Source: Syntrophomonas sp.
GTDB lineage: Bacteria; Bacillota; Syntrophomonadia; Syntrophomonadales; Syntrophomonadaceae
DNA length: 42,281 bases
Assembly (NCBI GenBank): GCA_016841425.1
Contig: JAENZE010000020.1
Span: 1-42,281 of the forward strand
Direction of reading: 5' to 3'
A program made the position numbers and the translations under genes. Below are positions 24,439 through 31,836 of the stretch, one piece after another. The stretch's first letter is position 1, and the number at the start of each line of letters is the position of its first letter. The notes beneath the pieces are model-generated. The model made no database searches. It was given only the letters and a program-made list of their open reading frames with translations, and had not been told where the DNA came from.

Positions 24439-24869
24439 CATTAGTACCATATGACAATCCTTTTAGGCAGTTAGAACATCTGCGCCATGGTATGAACAAT
24501 CTGTTCAATGAAGGGTTCTTTAACTATTCTCAAGCCATGCAGAATCCCAGAGTAGACATTTACGATTCCGGCAGCGAAGTAATTGCTTCGTGTGAGATAC
24601 CGGGGCTGGAAAAGAAGGATGATGTGAGGATCGAAATTCGTGATGATATCTTAACCATCAGCGGTACCATAAACCGGAAAGAAGAAATACGAGATGAACA
24701 GATGCACCGACAAGAACGTTTTATTGGACGCTTTCAGCGTTCAGTTCGGCTTCCGCATACTGTATCACCGGATAAAGCCAGCGCATCCTATCAAAATGGT
24801 ATTCTGGAAATAAAGATGCCTAGGGTTACTGCAGGCAACCAGAAGACTATCGATGTGAGTTTTAACTGA
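24435..24869 (+). CDS. Small heat shock protein (Hsp20/alpha-crystallin)
   Basis: The 144-aa protein has a short N-terminal arm and an alpha-crystallin domain (about 38-140): 'PRVDIYDSGSEVIASCEIPGLEKKDDVRIEIRDDILTISG', then 'RFQRSVRLPHTVSPDKASASYQNGILEIKMPR'. The C-terminal 'KTIDVSF' lacks a clear IxI tail. It is an ATP-independent holdase that keeps unfolded proteins soluble. GAGGTGAT precedes ATG 24435. It is terminated by a 12-bp hairpin. Confidence 0.93.
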   Translation: MTLVPYDNPFRQLEHLRHGMNNLFNEGFFNYSQAMQNPRVDIYDSGSEVIASCEIPGLEKKDDVRIEIRDDILTISGTINRKEEIRDEQMHRQERFIGRFQRSVRLPHTVSPDKASASYQNGILEIKMPRVTAGNQKTIDVSFN

Positions 24870-24884
24870 AATCTGGATAAAGCA

Positions 24885-24914
24885 TATAGCCGTGAGTCTT
24901 TGCTCACGGCTATA
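24885..24914. terminator. Bidirectional terminator between hsp20 and cytochrome b
   Basis: TATAGCCGTGAG and CTCACGGCTATA form a perfect 12-bp stem with a TCTTTG loop, followed by an AT-rich tail on both sides. It lies between convergent genes. Confidence 0.8.
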
Positions 24915-24963
24915 TTATTGTGGACTATTTACATTATAATCATTCCTATTTTTGTACAGAGTA

Positions 24964-25617
24964 CTACTTATCTTTTTCTATTCGAGTGATCCATAACGAA
25001 TGGCGGTGTCTAGCATAATCAAGTGAAATTTTACCGTTGAACATGCTTGGAAACAAAGGTCGATTATCCTTGATTAGAAAAGCCAGTAAATGTACTACTA
25101 TAGAAATTAACAGTATTACGGTAAGAATGTTATGCACCTGGGTAGCCCAAAAACTAATCTGCAGGGGGATATGAGCATCAGGCAGGTTCTTCAAAATCTT
25201 GATTAAGCCTGTAATAATCAGACCTGCAATGGATAGTCCGGTAACGGCAAAGGCCATTCTTTGCTCTGCCAGATACTTATCATTTTCCGGTTCTTTGGCC
25301 AATCCTAATAAGGAGGCAAATATTATCAGTGATTCTTTAAAATCTCCCTTTCGAGGAAGGATATCGGTTTTTTTGCTTAAAAGCAGATAACCTGCATAAA
25401 AGAAACTGATAAAAATTAACACCATTGCTGCATAATAGTGAACATTAAGCGTAACCAGGTAATTGCTGGACCATTCCAAACCAGGTACTTGATCAATAAA
25501 ATATCTTTTGTAAATTGGCATCTGACCAAAACCAGTAAAAAATAGTGCAAAAATTGAAAGGGCAGTAATCCAGTGAGTAAAACGTACTTGGACACTATGC
25601 CTCGGAATTCTCATCAT
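24964..25617 (-). CDS. Membrane cytochrome b subunit (formate dehydrogenase gamma-like)
   Basis: The 217-aa protein has four to five membrane helices and resembles the di-heme cytochrome b561/FdnI-like subunits of membrane oxidoreductases. Candidate heme ligands are His in 'RFTHWITALS' (about residue 15), 'NVHYYAAM', 'TQVHNIL' and 'SIVVHLLAF'. I start at ATG 25617 (AGGAG 6 bases before); a TTG six bases upstream is the longer option. It overlaps the end of the Fe-S gene by 23 nt, so the two are co-translated. It should pass electrons between the Fe-S subunit and the quinone pool. Confidence 0.82.
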   Translation of the reverse strand: MMRIPRHSVQVRFTHWITALSIFALFFTGFGQMPIYKRYFIDQVPGLEWSSNYLVTLNVHYYAAMVLIFISFFYAGYLLLSKKTDILPRKGDFKESLIIFASLLGLAKEPENDKYLAEQRMAFAVTGLSIAGLIITGLIKILKNLPDAHIPLQISFWATQVHNILTVILLISIVVHLLAFLIKDNRPLFPSMFNGKISLDYARHRHSLWITRIEKDK

Positions 25618-26602
25618 TATCAACTCCTGTCATGGTTTTATATACGCTCAGTCCCGCGGCTAATAAACCAGCGAAGGGAGCGATCAACATGCTTCTGGCC
25701 ATACCTGCTGGTTTGTCCAAAATGTTAGCAACTCCAACTGGCATGCCAGGTTTGCCAGGCTTTCCGTCAACCTCCTGCTCAATGATAGCATCATGAATAG
25801 CATTAAAGGGTATCAGCGATAAATAATAGGTAGAGGTACCGCCATTTTCAAGATCTCCATAAAGGTATCCACCCTTATCCTTAACCCAGTTTTTTGCATA
25901 GGACTGCATATCCTTTTTAGGTCCGAAGCTAATCGCATTATTAGGGCAGGCAGAAATACAGGCGGGTTCCTGGCCTTTTTGAACTAGATCGTAACACAGG
26001 TCACATTTATACATTACTCCACCGCCAGCATACTTTGGTACCACTTCCTGGTACAGTCCAATGCCTGCCTGCCGCTGTGGTATCTGCCACGGACACACAT
26101 CTCGGCACTTGGCACCGCCAAAACATCCATCCGGGTTGATTACAACCGGGCCTTCCGGCATTTTCTCATTTACTCCAAAGGGACAGAGTGAAGAACAGGG
26201 GGGATTATCACAATGTAAACACCTTCGCGGTACATGTACTTGATGTATATTACCCTCGTGTTCCACCTGAAGGTGCTGAACATAAGTCCAGTTATAGGGG
26301 GTTAGACGGTTGATTAAGTTCTGCTTATCTGACCAGTCTTCATGTTTGGGCTGCGGCCAGTAGTCCATGATAGGTTTTTCTGGTTGGGGAAATTTATCTT
26401 GATTCTTTTTTCTGCAGGCAGATACACACCGGGGAGTGTCCAGACCATGACACCCATCACACTTGGTTACATCTATAATGGTGGCATATTCATCTGTGGT
26501 ATTAAATGCAGCTGCCGTCTTATTAACACCGCTCAGTACTGCGGTGGCAGCAATACCAGAATAGGCAGCTCGCTTTATAAAATTTCTTCTGGAAATAGAC
26601 AT
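25595..26602 (-). CDS. Tat-signal four-cluster Fe-S electron-transfer subunit
   Basis: The 335-aa protein starts with a Tat signal (SRRNFIK at 4-10, then a hydrophobic stretch to ~32), so it is exported folded. It then carries four ferredoxin-like cysteine groups: 'CDGCHGLDTPRCVSAC' from Cys48, 'CLHCDNPPCSSLCP', 'CFGGAKCRDVCP' and 'CDLCYDLVQKGQEPACISACP', as in HybA/FdnH/DmsB-type subunits. A C-terminal hydrophobic helix (about 305-325) anchors it. AAAGGAGG precedes the start. With the overlapping cytochrome b it would form an electron-transfer module on the outer face of the membrane. No molybdopterin or other catalytic subunit is encoded in the window. Confidence 0.88.
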   Translation of the reverse strand: MSISRRNFIKRAAYSGIAATAVLSGVNKTAAAFNTTDEYATIIDVTKCDGCHGLDTPRCVSACRKKNQDKFPQPEKPIMDYWPQPKHEDWSDKQNLINRLTPYNWTYVQHLQVEHEGNIHQVHVPRRCLHCDNPPCSSLCPFGVNEKMPEGPVVINPDGCFGGAKCRDVCPWQIPQRQAGIGLYQEVVPKYAGGGVMYKCDLCYDLVQKGQEPACISACPNNAISFGPKKDMQSYAKNWVKDKGGYLYGDLENGGTSTYYLSLIPFNAIHDAIIEQEVDGKPGKPGMPVGVANILDKPAGMARSMLIAPFAGLLAAGLSVYKTMTGVDNDENSEA

Positions 26603-26642
26603 ATATTAATTCCTCCTTTATTATCTATAGTTGCTACACTGT

Positions 26643-26671
26643 ATAATAAACGAATGATCGTTTATAGTCAA
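26643..26671 (-). promoter_or_regulatory. Promoter of the Fe-S/cytochrome b operon with TetR operator in its spacer
   Basis: On the minus strand TTGACT (26666-26671) and TATTAT (26643-26648) are spaced 17 bp. The spacer and -10 edge are filled by a perfect inverted repeat, ATAAACGA-ATGA-TCGTTTAT (26646-26665). A bound repressor would exclude polymerase. Confidence 0.82.
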
Positions 26672-26712
26672 TAGTTTTAGCCATAACTTGCTTCAGTTAA
26701 CAAGGGACTGGC

Positions 26713-26741
26713 TTGACTATAAATGAATGGTTATTTATTAT
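26713..26741 (+). promoter_or_regulatory. Promoter of the tetR gene with a second operator in its spacer
   Basis: TTGACT (26713-26718), a 17-bp spacer and TATTAT (26736-26741) repeat the layout of the divergent promoter. The spacer contains ATAAATGA-ATGG-TTATTTAT (26719-26738), one mismatch from a perfect palindrome and close to the first operator. Confidence 0.82.
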
Positions 26742-26758
26742 TGAGTTGAGGTGATTTA

Positions 26759-27322
26759 ATGCGCAGGAAAAATGAAGAGAAAAAGCAGAAAATAAAACAA
26801 GCAGTAATTAAGCTGATTCTAGACGAAGGATTTCATGGCGCATCGATTTCCAAGATTGCTCGGGAGGCTGGTATATCCCCCGCAACCGTATATATTTATT
26901 ACAACAGCAAAGATGAAATGCTGCGTGAGATATATCAAGAATATGCTGATCAGGTATATTCATATTTACTTGACCAAATTGATGAAAACATGAGTGGAAA
27001 ACTATTGATAGAGACTATCATAAAGACTTACTATTCTTATATTAATGAGCAGGAAAAAGTGTTTTACTTTGTAGAGCAGTTTTCCAGCTGTCCTTCTTTA
27101 GTAGATAAGTGCCGGGACACGGAGGGCTGCTCTAAGATATTCTCAATGTTTGATGAATTAAAAGAGAAAACAGTTATAAGAAACATAGATAATGTAATAA
27201 TATTCTCTATGTTATTTTATCCTGTTAAATGTATTGCAACGAGGTATTTTGACCAGGAAAGAGAGGCTGATTCAGCTTTGCACGAGTTAATAGAATTGAT
27301 ACAGGAAACCTTACTTGTGTAA
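26759..27322 (+). CDS. TetR-family transcriptional regulator
   Basis: The 187-aa protein has the TetR N-terminal helix-turn-helix: 'IKQAVIKLILDEGFHGASISKIAREAGISPATVYIYYNSKDEMLREIY' (about 11-58). An unrelated ligand-binding domain follows, with cysteines at 'SSCPSLVDKCRDTEGC' (about 110-125), which could sense thiols or a metal. GAGGTGA lies 7 bases before ATG 26759. It is divergent from the Fe-S/cytochrome b operon, and both promoters carry a matching 20-bp palindrome, so autoregulation and repression of the operon are likely. The inducer is unknown. Confidence 0.92.
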   Translation: MRRKNEEKKQKIKQAVIKLILDEGFHGASISKIAREAGISPATVYIYYNSKDEMLREIYQEYADQVYSYLLDQIDENMSGKLLIETIIKTYYSYINEQEKVFYFVEQFSSCPSLVDKCRDTEGCSKIFSMFDELKEKTVIRNIDNVIIFSMLFYPVKCIATRYFDQEREADSALHELIELIQETLLV

Positions 27323-27326
27323 GGTT
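27307..27326 (+). terminator. Small hairpin over the tetR stop codon
   Basis: AACCTTAC-TTGT-GTAAGGTT is a perfect 8-bp stem-loop spanning the last codons and the stop. It lacks a U tract, so it may be a weak terminator or chance. Confidence 0.4.
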
Positions 27327-27544
27327 AAGATACAAAGCCATTTTCACCCCCTAATTACAGAGGAGGCAGGGTCATAAAATAACTGAAATATCGAAAGGCA
27401 TGACAAATTACCGGATGAAAGAGGCGCCAATATAAACACCAATGCTTCATAAATAATACCTACATACTTTTCTGACTTGCTTTAAGGCAGACAAAAGCAG
27501 GCCAGCCGAAAAACTAACTTCGAGCCTTATAAATAAAGAAACAA
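27327..27544. other. Gap with no recognised content
   Basis: I see no ribosome binding site plus reading frame, promoter pair or notable repeat in this stretch. Confidence 0.4.
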
Positions 27545-27661
27545 TTATTGAGGGTTGTCTACTATCTTCGCATCATAATAGGTGACGATTGGTATATATG
27601 TATTCTTACGTTTATACCCCTTTATCAGCGTTCCCTTTTTCAGATTGAACAGTTCAATCAT
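27545..27661 (-). CDS. Possible 38-aa protein coupled to the XRE regulator
   Basis: Leftward ATG 27661 overlaps the XRE stop by 8 nt. It has GGGAAGG 7 bases upstream (inside the XRE gene) and reads 38 codons to TAA 27545. The peptide MIELFNLKKGTLIKGYKRKN continues with a beta-rich, basic sequence and looks like coding DNA rather than noise. The overlap implies translational coupling. No family is recognised. Confidence 0.45.
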   Translation of the reverse strand: MIELFNLKKGTLIKGYKRKNTYIPIVTYYDAKIVDNPQ

Positions 27662-27998
27662 TAGGGATCCTTCCCTTTAAGTATCTGGCATAGTTTAAAA
27701 GTTCTTTTTTGCCATCGTCCGGCAACGATAAAAACAATTCGGTTATTATATTAGTTTCTTGGACATAGCGGTTATCGGTGAATCCAATCAGATAGCTAAA
27801 ACCTACATTCAAGGCCTCGGCTATAGCCGTCGCATGGATCAGTTTGGGAGGATGACTAGCTGCCTCGTATTTTGATATAGTGGCCTTTGATAACCCTGCC
27901 ATCCTGCCTACGTCCTCCTGAGATAATCCCCTTTCTTCTCTTATTTCCTTTAAACGTTGGGCGAATACTTCTCTTAGCTGTTTTGCATCTGTATTCAT
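27654..27998 (-). CDS. XRE-family helix-turn-helix regulator (repressor-like)
   Basis: The 114-aa protein has an N-terminal Cro/CI HTH: 'VFAQRLKEIREERGLSQEDVGRMAGLSKATISKYEAASHPPKL' (about 10-52). A short C-terminal helical part follows ('ITELFLSLPDDGKKELLNYARYLKGR'), typical of small Firmicutes repressors. I start at ATG 27998 with GAGGGTGG upstream; a longer in-frame extension to 28094 has no site and crosses promoter-like DNA. It is divergent from a second XRE gene, in a CI/Cro-like layout. Confidence 0.85.
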   Translation of the reverse strand: MNTDAKQLREVFAQRLKEIREERGLSQEDVGRMAGLSKATISKYEAASHPPKLIHATAIAEALNVGFSYLIGFTDNRYVQETNIITELFLSLPDDGKKELLNYARYLKGRIPND

Positions 27999-28075
27999 TA
28001 TTACCACCCTCTTAAATATTCTATTTAAATGTATAACATAAATTAACTTAATGCGCAAGAAACATTGCTTTTTGT

Positions 28076-28129
28076 TAACAAAAGTTATTGACAAATATTA
28101 TTGTATCTGATAACTTATAATTACAAGTT
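28076..28129. promoter_or_regulatory. Divergent XRE operator/promoter region
   Basis: TTGACA near 28088 is a -35 for rightward transcription. Two inverted repeats lie here: TAAC-AAAA-GTTA (28076-28087) and AACTT-N8-AAGTT (28112-28129). Further GTTAAC hexamers occur near 28136 and 28400. These are plausible sites for one or both XRE proteins. Confidence 0.4.
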
Positions 28130-28161
28130 GCAAAAAGTTAACAGGTGGAGGGGTGACACTA

Positions 28162-28368
28162 ATGACTTTTTCTATCGAACGTAATATTCGTGCTGAAAGA
28201 GTGAGGTGCGGATTTACTCAGCTAGAAATGGCAAAGAAGTTGGGACTTTCGGCAACTGGATACAATCAGAAGGAAAACGGGAAAAGGCAATTTACCCTGG
28301 AAGAATTCATTTTAATATGTAAAATACTGGGTACTAACCCGGAATCTTTGATCAATAAGTCCTATTAG
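28162..28368 (+). CDS. Small XRE-family HTH protein (Cro-like)
   Basis: The 68-aa protein is almost only a helix-turn-helix: 'NIRAERVRCGFTQLEMAKKLGLSATGYNQKENGKRQFTLEEFILICKILG'. ATG 28162 is chosen because GGAGGGG lies 8 bases upstream; the longer GTG 28153 sits on that site. It probably competes with the divergent XRE regulator at the shared operators. It is followed by two very small membrane-protein genes, a composition seen in prophage remnants and small integrative elements. Confidence 0.82.
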   Translation: MTFSIERNIRAERVRCGFTQLEMAKKLGLSATGYNQKENGKRQFTLEEFILICKILGTNPESLINKSY

Positions 28369-28486
28369 AAGGGTTTTTTGCGCCTCGATGTTTCGAAAAG
28401 TTAACAAATGCGGCGGAGCATGGGGAAAAAGCCAGGGATAATTTATGGCTGCTGTGTTTTGAGCAAGCAGGAAAGGGGGTGAACCC

Positions 28487-28585
28487 GTGAAAGGGGCAAT
28501 AGTGGCACTTGCAATTATGGCTTCACTAATATCTGGAATGGTAAGTGTCTTATACGTTTTTAAGAAGATGTACCTGGGAACATAG
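28487..28585 (+). CDS. Tiny single-helix membrane protein (32 aa)
   Basis: GTG 28487 has AGGGGGTGA 5 bases upstream, one of the strongest ribosome binding sites in the window, and reads 32 codons to TAG 28583. The peptide has one hydrophobic helix (GAIVALAIMASLISGMVSVLYV) followed by a basic tail (FKKMYLGT), so it should be an inner-membrane miniprotein. Its function is unknown; small holin-like or toxin-like peptides have this shape. Confidence 0.55.
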   Translation: MKGAIVALAIMASLISGMVSVLYVFKKMYLGT

Positions 28586-28654
28586 CAGCAATTGATAAGT
28601 GTTTTGTCGAGGCAAGATGGAGGGTTGAAAAAGTAAATGGGAGGAGGGTAAAAA

Positions 28655-28957
28655 ATGACTGAATTACAAAAAATGTTTTTATTCGGTGTTTTCATTTATT
28701 ACGTATTTAAAGGTTCCTTGTATGTGGTTTTGTATGTAGCATTGATAATTGCGGAAAAGCATGCCAGGCTGCGGCATAAACAAATAAAGAATATGTTAAG
28801 GAAAAAAAGAGCTGATGAAAAGGAAAGATGGAAAGTGGCATATAGTTTATTGGAAAAACAAGAAGATGCTCCAAGCTCCAAGCCATTAGATTTGTCCCAA
28901 TTAGTAAATAATCCAAATTCATTTACCGCATATTCCAATGCCAAACATTGTTTCTAG
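28655..28957 (+). CDS. Small membrane-anchored hypothetical protein (100 aa)
   Basis: ATG 28655 has GGAGGAGGG 6 bases upstream. Residues ~7-33 form one hydrophobic segment ('FLFGVFIYYVFKGSLYVVLYVALIIA'). A strongly basic helix (KHARLRHKQIKNMLRKKRADEKERWK) and a polar tail follow. The topology is probably N-out with a cytoplasmic basic domain. I do not recognise the family. It belongs with the 32-aa gene and the XRE pair. Confidence 0.6.
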   Translation: MTELQKMFLFGVFIYYVFKGSLYVVLYVALIIAEKHARLRHKQIKNMLRKKRADEKERWKVAYSLLEKQEDAPSSKPLDLSQLVNNPNSFTAYSNAKHCF

Positions 28958-29144
28958 TCTTGTCTTGACACCAGATTTAAACTTGAATAATCGTACTAAC
29001 CCTTTATTCCAGGTCGGGCATATTATAACCTTTTAGCATCGGCAGGCCATGCGCAGCGAAAAAATTCAATCACCCTGCTTAACCAAGTACTTTAAAGCGG
29101 GTTAATTAAATATAACAAGATAGCAAAAATGATAAGGCCCAAGG
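28958..29144. other. Gap after the small membrane protein genes
   Basis: No gene, promoter or repeat stands out here; transcription from the left is likely stopped by the hairpin at 29145-29170. Confidence 0.4.
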
Positions 29145-29170
29145 TTGGCACCAGCTAAAGTTGGTGTCAA
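29145..29170 (+). terminator. Terminator for the XRE/small-protein unit
   Basis: TTGGCACCA and TGGTGTCAA form a stem with one G.U and a short loop, followed by TTTCTTTA on the + strand. Confidence 0.65.
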
Positions 29171-29205
29171 TTTCTTTATGACGATTTGTTCCCGGCCTTA
29201 AAAAG

Positions 29206-29240
29206 AACGACCCCTGATCCAAGCTGGACATGGGGTCGTT
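29206..29240 (-). terminator. Terminator of prfC
   Basis: AACGACCCC and GGGGTCGTT are perfectly complementary. Read leftward the hairpin is followed by CTTTTT, fitting the leftward release-factor gene. Confidence 0.8.
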
Positions 29241-29267
29241 TCTGTTACCATCACGGAACTTATTGTC

Positions 29268-30890
29268 TTATAATATCTGCATTTGCCCTTGAAGATCATC
29301 CTCATAGGGATTAGGATGGAAAGTAAGGGAAGGATTTTGTCGTTGCAGCAGGTTTAAGGTTGATTCATATTCGCACAAGACAACTATTCGCTGGTTTTGA
29401 TCAGTGACCCCTAGACTGCTGAGAGTACACAGCCGGCTGGAGTCGATGGGCAATTCAGACTTAACCCAGCGGGCAAGATGATAGGGAAGGCGTTCCAGCT
29501 TAATGTCGGCTCCGTACTCGCTTTTTAAGCGATAGCTGAATACTTCGAATTGTAATTCACCTACTACACCCAATATTAATTCTTCGGTTCGATTTACAGA
29601 GCGAAAGGTCTGTACCGTTCCTTCTTCCACTAATTGGGCTACTCCCTTCTGGAACTGTTTGTACTTCATAGCATTCATATTAACTGCTCGGGCAAAATGT
29701 TCTGGCGGAAATTGAGGAAGTGGTTCAAATTCAAAGCTGTTATGCACACACAAAGTATCTCCGATGCGAAAGCTGCCGGTGTCATGAAGCCCGATGATGT
29801 CACCCGGATAGGCTTCTTCAATAATGTCACGATCCTGGGCTAGGAACTGCTGAGGCTGAGCTAGTTTTATTCTTTTCCCGCTGCGCACATGATTGACGGT
29901 CATACCCCGCTCAAATTTTCCTGAACAGACTCGAAGGAAAGCAATTCGGTCGCGGTGAGCCGGATTCATATTGGCCTGAATCTTGAAAACAAATCCTGAA
30001 AACCCGGAACTACATGTATCCACTACACCTACATTACTATTATGAGCCTGTGGCGATGGAGCTAACTGCACGAAATTATCTAAAAAAGTCTGCACCCCAA
30101 ATTTATTAATGGCACTGCCAAAAAAGACCGGTGTTAGAAGGCCTTGCCTAATTTTCTCTTTATCAAAGGAATCTCCTGCAATATCCAGCAGGTCTATTTC
30201 CTCACCTAGTTTATCCAAAAGGAAAGGGGCAATCTGATTCTGGATGGTTTGATCTTTTAATCCCTGGTCGGACAGGGATATAAATTTCCTGTTTTCTTCT
30301 TTCGAATATAGTTCGATCTGCTGGTTATGCCGATCATAGATACCGCAGAATTCGTCTCCCATACCTATCGGCCAGTTCATAGGGCAGGACCGAATACCCA
30401 GTACCTGCTCCAGCTCCTCCAGGAGTTCCAGGGGGTCTTTCCCATACCGGTCCATTTTATTTATGAAGGTAAAAATAGGTATGCCGCGCTGTCGGCATAC
30501 TTTGAACAATTTGATAGTCTGCGCCTCTACTCCTTTGGCAGCATCTATCAGCATGACGGCACTGTCAGCTGCAGTCAAAGTGCGGTAAGTGTCTTCGCTG
30601 AAGTCCTGATGTCCAGGAGTATCCAGGATGTTTATGTGATGTCCCTGGTAATTGAAATGCATGGCGCTTGATGTTACTGATATGCCGCGTTCTTTTTCAA
30701 TCTGCATCCAGTCTGAGGTAGCGAATTTCTTAGCTTTACGTCCTTTTACTTCGCCAGCCAGGCGAATAGCACCCCCAAAGAGCAGCAGCTTTTCTGTCAG
30801 GGTGGTTTTTCCAGCATCAGGATGGGATATAATAGCGAAAGTTCTCCGCTTTTCTACCTGAGACTGGATATCTTCATATAGCATTGCCAC
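29268..30890 (-). CDS. prfC: Peptide chain release factor 3
   Basis: The 540-aa product is a translational GTPase of RF3 length. It shows G1 'SHPDAGKTTLTEKLL' (about 22-36), the switch segment 'ERGISVTSSAMHF', G3 'DTPGHQDFSEDTYRTL' and G4 'NKMDR'. The C-terminal RF3 domains follow ('GVVGELQFEVFSYRLKSEYG'). The insertion pattern separates it from EF-G (shorter, no domain IV). It recycles RF1/RF2 from the ribosome. The GTG start 30890 has AGAGAGG 10 bases upstream; ATG 30884 is a possible alternative. The gene is monocistronic. Confidence 0.95.
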   Translation of the reverse strand: MAMLYEDIQSQVEKRRTFAIISHPDAGKTTLTEKLLLFGGAIRLAGEVKGRKAKKFATSDWMQIEKERGISVTSSAMHFNYQGHHINILDTPGHQDFSEDTYRTLTAADSAVMLIDAAKGVEAQTIKLFKVCRQRGIPIFTFINKMDRYGKDPLELLEELEQVLGIRSCPMNWPIGMGDEFCGIYDRHNQQIELYSKEENRKFISLSDQGLKDQTIQNQIAPFLLDKLGEEIDLLDIAGDSFDKEKIRQGLLTPVFFGSAINKFGVQTFLDNFVQLAPSPQAHNSNVGVVDTCSSGFSGFVFKIQANMNPAHRDRIAFLRVCSGKFERGMTVNHVRSGKRIKLAQPQQFLAQDRDIIEEAYPGDIIGLHDTGSFRIGDTLCVHNSFEFEPLPQFPPEHFARAVNMNAMKYKQFQKGVAQLVEEGTVQTFRSVNRTEELILGVVGELQFEVFSYRLKSEYGADIKLERLPYHLARWVKSELPIDSSRLCTLSSLGVTDQNQRIVVLCEYESTLNLLQRQNPSLTFHPNPYEDDLQGQMQIL

Positions 30891-31149
30891 GGTTAATTTT
30901 CCTCTCTATTCAAAAATACATCAGCTTATTATTCTATCATAAAACGATCCTGTACCAAAATACAAAAAAGCAGCAAAATTTAATTTGATTCAGATGTTAA
31001 GCATAGGTGGTGACGAAAGATAGTTTATTATTGAAAAAGAAAAGTTAGCAGGTAATAATTAAAAGCTTTCAGCTACGTTAATCAGAGGGTTTTATCTATG
31101 TAGGTTTAATTATAGAATAGTATACAATTAGTAAAAGGAGGTGATGCCG

Positions 31150-31836
31150 GTGTCAAAGGAGAGGATTCTGGTAGTGGATGATGACCAGAATATTTGTGAA
31201 CTTATCAACCTTTATTTAAGTAATGAAGGCTACCAGCTGCTTTTTTGCCATGACGGCAGCGATGCTCTTAATATTATGAAATTTGAAGAGATAGATCTTA
31301 TATTATTAGATGTTATGCTTCCGGTGATAAGTGGTTGGGAGGTGTGCCGTATGATCAGACAGACCAGCCAGGTGCCAATAATATATCTTACTGCTAGAGA
31401 TATGGTTGAAGACAAGGTACAGGGTTTTGAACTGGGAGCAGATGATTATATTGTCAAACCGTTTGATCCCCGTGAGCTTCTGGTGCGAATAAAAACGCGA
31501 TTAAAAAGCGGTCGAATGATTTCACCACCGCAGGATCGCGCTGTAAGCCTGGGAAATCTGACTGTGGATATGTTGAGCTACGAAGTGAAGGTTAATGAGC
31601 GGGTAATAGATTTAAAGCCACGGGAAATACAACTGCTGCATTTTCTGCTGTTAAATAAGAATATTGTATTATCCAGAGAAATACTGCTGCATAAGGTCTG
31701 GGATTATAATTATGAAGGAGATACAAGAACAGTTGACGTTCATATCAACCGCCTACGGGAAAGACTGGATGACTGCTGCAATGCATTTATTATTAAAACT
31801 ATCTGGGGTGTGGGATACAAGCTGGAGGTTAAATAA
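31150..31836 (+). CDS. OmpR/PhoB-family response regulator
   Basis: The 228-aa protein has a receiver domain with acidic pocket Asp10-Asp12 and phospho-acceptor Asp54 ('LILLDVMLP'), 'YLTAR' and Lys in 'IVKPF'. A C-terminal winged helix follows ('LKPREIQLLHFLLLN... RTVDVHINRLRERL... TIWGVGYKLE'). I start at GTG 31150, 8 bases after AAGGAGG; upstream GTG/ATG codons overlap that site itself. Its stop overlaps the kinase start (TAATG). A likely target is the lipoprotein gene just downstream, whose promoter has 11-bp-phased repeats. Confidence 0.93.
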   Translation: MSKERILVVDDDQNICELINLYLSNEGYQLLFCHDGSDALNIMKFEEIDLILLDVMLPVISGWEVCRMIRQTSQVPIIYLTARDMVEDKVQGFELGADDYIVKPFDPRELLVRIKTRLKSGRMISPPQDRAVSLGNLTVDMLSYEVKVNERVIDLKPREIQLLHFLLLNKNIVLSREILLHKVWDYNYEGDTRTVDVHINRLRERLDDCCNAFIIKTIWGVGYKLEVK

